Positions 60,730 to 64,000 of a stretch of DNA of 64,000 nt are shown here, piece after piece. The notes beneath the pieces were generated by a model that saw only the letters and a list, made by a program, of their open reading frames with translations, searched no databases and was not told where the DNA came from. The DNA comes from Brevibacterium sp. CCUG 69071 (GTDB taxonomy: Bacteria; Actinomycetota; Actinomycetes; Actinomycetales; Brevibacteriaceae), in the NCBI RefSeq assembly GCF_021023135.1, contig NZ_PGFV01000003.1:124001-188000 (forward strand). Reading direction: 5' to 3'. How positions within the stretch are numbered: position 1 is the stretch's first letter; every line of letters starts with the position of its first letter. A program made the position numbers and the translations under genes.

Positions 60730-61650
60730 GTGACCGACATCCGCAGCCTCGCGACTCTGCTCGCCGTCGTCGAATACGGCTCCATTCACCTGGCGGCCAG
60801 GGCCCTGTTCGTCTCGCATTCGACGGCCAGCCGACAGATCCGAGCCCTCGAGGCCCATTTCGGCACTACCCTCTTCGACCGCTCGAGTTCGGGCGTCGCC
60901 CCGACTGCTCAGTGCCTGGCCGTCGCCGACTTCGCCCGCCGCACCATCGCCGAATCCGAGCTGCTCTCCGATTCCTTCGGCGACTATTCTCGAGAGGTGG
61001 AGACGATCACGATCGTCACGTCGACCGGCTTGGGGCAGACGGTCGTCGCCGATGCGATCAACGACGTGATGCTCACGACCGATCGCGTGCAGGTCTCGGT
61101 GATCGACCGGGCTTCCCTCGAGGCCATGCAGGTGCTGAAGAACCGGCAGGCCGACCTCTGCGTGAACTTCTCCATCTCCGGTCATGATCTGGCCGAGATC
61201 CCCGGCGTGAGAAAGATCGACCAGATCGAGGCCAGGAATTTCGCCGTACTCGACCGGAACCATCCGCTCAGCGAGCGTTCCAGTCTTTTCATCCGCGACA
61301 TCGCGGAGTATCCGATCGCCACCCTGCCGGCGGGCAACACCTCGCGGATGCGCATCGAGCAGGCCGTTCGCGCCCAGGGGCAGGTGTTCTCGCCGGTACT
61401 GGAGTGCACCTGCCCGATCCTTCAGATCCGCTCGGCCGTGGGCACATCGATGATCGCAATGATGGCGGAGCGAACGATTCCGGCGAATCTTGATGATCTC
61501 GGCTGCGTCGCGGTGGGGATCGACGATCCCGGCATCGACTCCCGCTATATTCAGATCCTCGCCGCCGACCCGCGCAGGGAATCGGTGGGACTCGAGCAGA
61601 TGATCGAGGCGCTGCGCACGCACCTCCGACCCCGCACGAACCCCGTCTGA
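60730..61650 (+). CDS. LysR-family transcriptional regulator
   Basis: The GTG start at 60730 has AGAGG 10 nt upstream. The N-terminal helix-turn-helix reads LATLLAVVEYGSIHLAARALFVSHSTASRQIRALEAHFGTTLFDR, followed by a type-2 periplasmic-binding-like sensor domain. Its stop abuts the stop of the convergent membrane-protein gene without a gap. It probably controls the divergent M20 peptidase-MHS carrier pair. Confidence 0.9.
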   Translation: MTDIRSLATLLAVVEYGSIHLAARALFVSHSTASRQIRALEAHFGTTLFDRSSSGVAPTAQCLAVADFARRTIAESELLSDSFGDYSREVETITIVTSTGLGQTVVADAINDVMLTTDRVQVSVIDRASLEAMQVLKNRQADLCVNFSISGHDLAEIPGVRKIDQIEARNFAVLDRNHPLSERSSLFIRDIAEYPIATLPAGNTSRMRIEQAVRAQGQVFSPVLECTCPILQIRSAVGTSMIAMMAERTIPANLDDLGCVAVGIDDPGIDSRYIQILAADPRRESVGLEQMIEALRTHLRPRTNPV

Positions 61651-62295
61651 TCAGTTCCCCGCCGCATCAAGAAGCCAGTGGTAGCGCAAGCGCAGCGCCC
61701 GTTCCGTGCTGGCCATCGCCGTCACCAGACCCACTCCGATATTCAGCCACAGCGGCAGTCGGACGGGTGAGGCGAAGTCGCCGATCGATTCGGCGATCGG
61801 AGGGACGTCGGTGAGGGTGTCGATCAGCTGCAGCGCCAGCAGCGCGACCCCGCCCAGGAGGATGAACACCGACAGGACACCGATCAGTCTGCTCAGCGCG
61901 GGGCGGGCCCGCTGCAGATTCAGCCGGCGCCCTTCCGCCGAGCGCCGATCAGGAACCAGGGTGGCGTCTCGCCCGTCGGCGGCGACGAGGTGGCATCGCT
62001 TGAGCCCGAATGCGCTCGTGGCGACCTCGATGCGCCCGGATTCGACCGAGAAGACGGCCGGCACCTTGGACTCGGCATGGTGGCGACCGTCGCGGTAGAG
62101 GTGGGCCTTCACCTCGCCCGACCCGTGATTCCCCCAGTGAGGGACATCGACGGCGTACTCGGGGCTCGCCGGCGTTGCCGGCAGATAGAACAGGGCGCGA
62201 CCGAGCTGCTGCCACCACCGGAACGGCTTCAACGGTCGACCGGTACCGGGCTGGACGCGCTTGGCAGCACGACGGGTCTTCCACTCAGAGAACAT
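61651..62295 (-). CDS. small membrane protein of unknown function
   Basis: The 214-residue product has a basic N terminus (EWKTRRAAKRVQPGTGRPLKPFRWWQQLG), a predicted soluble beta-rich part (YAVDVPHWGNHGSGEVKAHLYRDG, VFSVESGRIEVATSAFGLKRCHLVAADGRDATLVPDRRS) and two membrane segments, about residues 133-158 (LIGVLSVFILLGGVALLALQLI) and 182-200 (LPLWLNIGVGLVTAMAS). I do not recognise the family. It is divergent from the TetR gene across about 100 bp and may be its target. Confidence 0.75.
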   Translation of the reverse strand: MFSEWKTRRAAKRVQPGTGRPLKPFRWWQQLGRALFYLPATPASPEYAVDVPHWGNHGSGEVKAHLYRDGRHHAESKVPAVFSVESGRIEVATSAFGLKRCHLVAADGRDATLVPDRRSAEGRRLNLQRARPALSRLIGVLSVFILLGGVALLALQLIDTLTDVPPIAESIGDFASPVRLPLWLNIGVGLVTAMASTERALRLRYHWLLDAAGN

Positions 62296-62322
62296 CGTTT
62301 TCCTCGGTCGAACTCAGATTTT

Positions 62323-62371
62323 TGATACACCGTATTGATTCGCTTCGCTGATAGAATAGCACGATGTATCA
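62323..62371. promoter_or_regulatory. inverted TGATACA half-sites in the TetR divergent region
   Basis: TGATACA (62323-62329) and its complement TGTATCA (62365-62371) flank an AT-rich segment with TAGAAT (62352-62357), a possible -10. The spacing of 35 bp is long for one TetR dimer, so they may be parts of two sites. Confidence 0.4.
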
Positions 62372-62394
62372 GAAATACGGAAGGGCGGTATCTC

Positions 62395-63009
62395 TTGGTC
62401 ACGCAGAACAGACGAGGCCGATCGTCACGCAGCCGCGTCGTCGAAGCCGCAGTCACCATGTTCGGCGAGGATCCGGCCGCCCCGCTGAGCGTGCGGGCCG
62501 TGGCGGCGCGAGCGGACGTCAGCGTCGGTTCGCTGAGATATCACTTTCCCACTCAGTTCGCGCTGAAGTCGGAAGTGATGAAGGTCGTCTACGACACCGT
62601 GGCCTCGGATGATCCGATCCATGACCGGTCACTGCCTGCGGGCGAGAGGCTGCTGGCCTGCCTGCGTCAGGTGCTCGCGCCGATGGGAACGGGAGCAGAC
62701 GCCCGGAAGGCGTTCGAGACACTGGTGCGCACATTCATCGACCCTGAACCGAGCGCCGAGGTCGAAGAGTCCTACCGGGCGATGATGGAGAGTGGTCGCC
62801 TCCGCGTCGAACATTGGCTCAGTGTGCTCGCCGAAGAGGGGTACCTGGCAGAATCCGAGGTCGCCGCCTCGGCCCGCCTCCTCAACACGGTCCTCGACGG
62901 GCTCTCGCTCAGACGCGCCTTGCCGGGGACCGGCGACATCCTCGCCGCCGAGACGCAGGTCCTCCGCCATGCCGTCGAATCGGCCCTGGGGCCGAACGCC
63001 TGGGGCTGA
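62395..63009 (+). CDS. TetR-family transcriptional regulator
   Basis: The N-terminal helix-turn-helix is RSSRSRVVEAAVTMFGEDPAAPLSVRAVAARADVSVGSLRYHFPTQFALKSEVMKVVYD, followed by a helical ligand domain. I chose the TTG at 62395, which has GGAAGGG about 9 nt upstream and gives a normal TetR N terminus; the frame opens at 62335 inside the promoter. The divergent membrane-protein gene is the likely target. Confidence 0.87.
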   Translation: MVTQNRRGRSSRSRVVEAAVTMFGEDPAAPLSVRAVAARADVSVGSLRYHFPTQFALKSEVMKVVYDTVASDDPIHDRSLPAGERLLACLRQVLAPMGTGADARKAFETLVRTFIDPEPSAEVEESYRAMMESGRLRVEHWLSVLAEEGYLAESEVAASARLLNTVLDGLSLRRALPGTGDILAAETQVLRHAVESALGPNAWG

Positions 63010-63030
63010 ATCGCCGCAGCTGCGTCAGAA

Positions 63031-63052
63031 CCAGCGGTCTCCCCACCGCTGG
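63031..63052 (+). terminator. short terminator hairpin after the TetR gene
   Basis: CCAGCGGT (63031-63038) pairs with ACCGCTGG (63045-63052), loop of 6 nt, 22 nt after the stop. Confidence 0.5.
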
Positions 63053-63137
63053 CACAGGCGACCACCATGGCCGTTGCGGCCGTTCCACATCATGGATCGC
63101 GCTTCTCCCGGGCGCTGACTCCCCGGATAATCGGGAC

Positions 63138-64000
63138 ATGGGCAATGGAGCTGAACGGACAGATCTCGACCGGGTGAGGATGCGCGGGAGGATCGTGCGC
63201 CGTTCCGCATCGTTCAACGTCGCTCATGCCGTCGATGATCTCGATCCCGGTACCGGCGCTCAGAGCATCCAGCGCGCACTCTCTCTGCTCAACCTCGTCG
63301 GCCTCATCGCCAGCGAGCATTCCGACGGGGCACCCCTCAACGAGATCGCCGCGATCAGCGGTCGCCCGAAGGCCAGCATCCACCGCATGCTCCACGCCCT
63401 CATCGCGATGGGCTATGTCGAACGCAGCGAGGACGGCGGATACCGCCTCGGTGTGCAGTCTCAGATCCTCGGCCAGCTTGCGCGAACATCCGTCGACCCA
63501 TTGGTCGCCGAAGCCGAGTCGAGCCTGCTCCGTCTCGCCGACCTCACCCAGGACACCATCTTCCTCACCCTGCGCACCGGCAGCTATTCGATCTGTGCGC
63601 GGAGAGAGGACGGTTTCGGTGAGATCTTCAACAACGCCCTGTCGGTCGGCGATCGTCATCCTCTGGGCATCGGCGCTGGCAGCCTGGCGATCATGTCCCA
63701 GCTCACCGACGCCGAGGTGGACGCCTCCTTCGACGCCAACGCCCGGATCATCGTCGAACGGTATCCCCATACCTCGGTTCCCGCGCTCAGGGCAATCGTC
63801 CGTCGGGGCAGGCACGACGGATTCGTCCACAATCCCGGTCTCTTCGCCCAAGGCTCCTGGGCGATCGGCGTGCCGATCAGAGTCCCCGGCGAAAAGCCCC
63901 GTGCCGCTCTGTCCGTGGCGAGCATCGAGGAGAGGATGAGCGGCACCCGAGTCTTCGAGCTCGCGCAGCTGCTCCATCACGAGGCGACTGTGATCGTCGA
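63138..64000 (+). CDS. IclR-family transcriptional regulator, 3' end beyond the window
   Basis: The open frame runs to the window end. It contains the IclR winged helix (GAQSIQRALSLLNLVGLIAS, LNEIAAISGRPKASIHRMLHALIAMGYVERSEDGGYRLGV) and most of the effector domain (LADLTQDTIFLTLRTGSYSICARRE, HPLGIGAGSLAIM, GLFAQGSWAIGVPI). Starts at 63138 (ATG) or 63180 (ATG) are possible; neither has a strong ribosome site. Its targets probably lie outside the window. Confidence 0.88.
   Translation, partial: MGNGAERTDLDRVRMRGRIVRRSASFNVAHAVDDLDPGTGAQSIQRALSLLNLVGLIASEHSDGAPLNEIAAISGRPKASIHRMLHALIAMGYVERSEDGGYRLGVQSQILGQLARTSVDPLVAEAESSLLRLADLTQDTIFLTLRTGSYSICARREDGFGEIFNNALSVGDRHPLGIGAGSLAIMSQLTDAEVDASFDANARIIVERYPHTSVPALRAIVRRGRHDGFVHNPGLFAQGSWAIGVPIRVPGEKPRAALSVASIEERMSGTRVFELAQLLHHEATVIV

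Overview
The window is high-GC actinobacterial DNA. Gene style (many ATGA start/stop overlaps, lipoprotein solute-binding proteins, IclR/GntR regulators, an actinobacterial IS3 element) fits a soil or skin member of the Micrococcales. Brevibacterium is my best guess from the repertoire of tripartite tricarboxylate transporters, class III CoA-transferases and peptide uptake genes, but no marker gene here proves it. There are no rRNA or tRNA genes, no CRISPR array and no phage structural genes.

Layout. 1-1340: the 5' part of a methyltransferase gene and a divergent MerR-peroxiredoxin fusion behind a MerR-type promoter. About 1341-10260: an island of visibly different composition carrying a 1387-residue NTPase with a C-terminal PD-(D/E)xK-like nuclease motif set (candidate anti-phage STAND protein), a decayed IS3-family element, and an FRG-domain protein whose N-terminal part is a near-perfect 132-bp tandem repeat. 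10279-11903: a two-gene unit (AraC-DinB regulator, DHFR/RibD-like reductase) in which each gene carries a frameshift. 12056-17416: a TctCBA carboxylate transporter with a coupled universal stress protein, a divergent LysR regulator and an HpcH/HpaI aldolase. 17549-23527: a GMC oxidoreductase with its gluconate-dehydrogenase-type small subunit, an IclR regulator, an acetoin/butanediol dehydrogenase-like SDR, a monooxygenase, a MntA-HepT toxin-antitoxin cassette bounded by 34-bp direct repeats, and an FMN reductase.

23846-32965: amidase, MFS carrier, MaoC hydratase, CoA-transferase, acyl-CoA dehydrogenase, MmgE/PrpD protein and CitE-like lyase in one direction, followed by a GntR regulator behind a structured leader. 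This looks like uptake, CoA activation, oxidation, hydration and C-C cleavage of a short dicarboxylic acid or its amide. 33065-37008: hydantoinase/oxoprolinase subunits HyuA and HyuB. 37234-38372 and 48048-48957: two separate ArsR-SRPBCC pairs. 38644-47816: a second TctCBA transporter with an IclR gene, two CoA-transferases, an HMG-CoA-lyase-like enzyme and an FAH-family hydrolase; a 48-codon Gln/Asn/Gly-rich small gene with its own terminator lies inside this region.

49056-56780: a tightly coupled operon for an oligopeptide ABC transporter, gamma-glutamyltranspeptidase and a GntR repressor, with two matching GntR-type palindromes upstream. This reads as a gamma-glutamyl peptide (for example glutathione) scavenging system. 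57038-64000: a YoaK-like membrane protein, an M20 peptidase plus MHS-type carrier with a divergent LysR, a small membrane protein with a divergent TetR, and the 5' part of an IclR gene. Perfect GC-rich hairpins sit between most convergent genes and are annotated as terminators.
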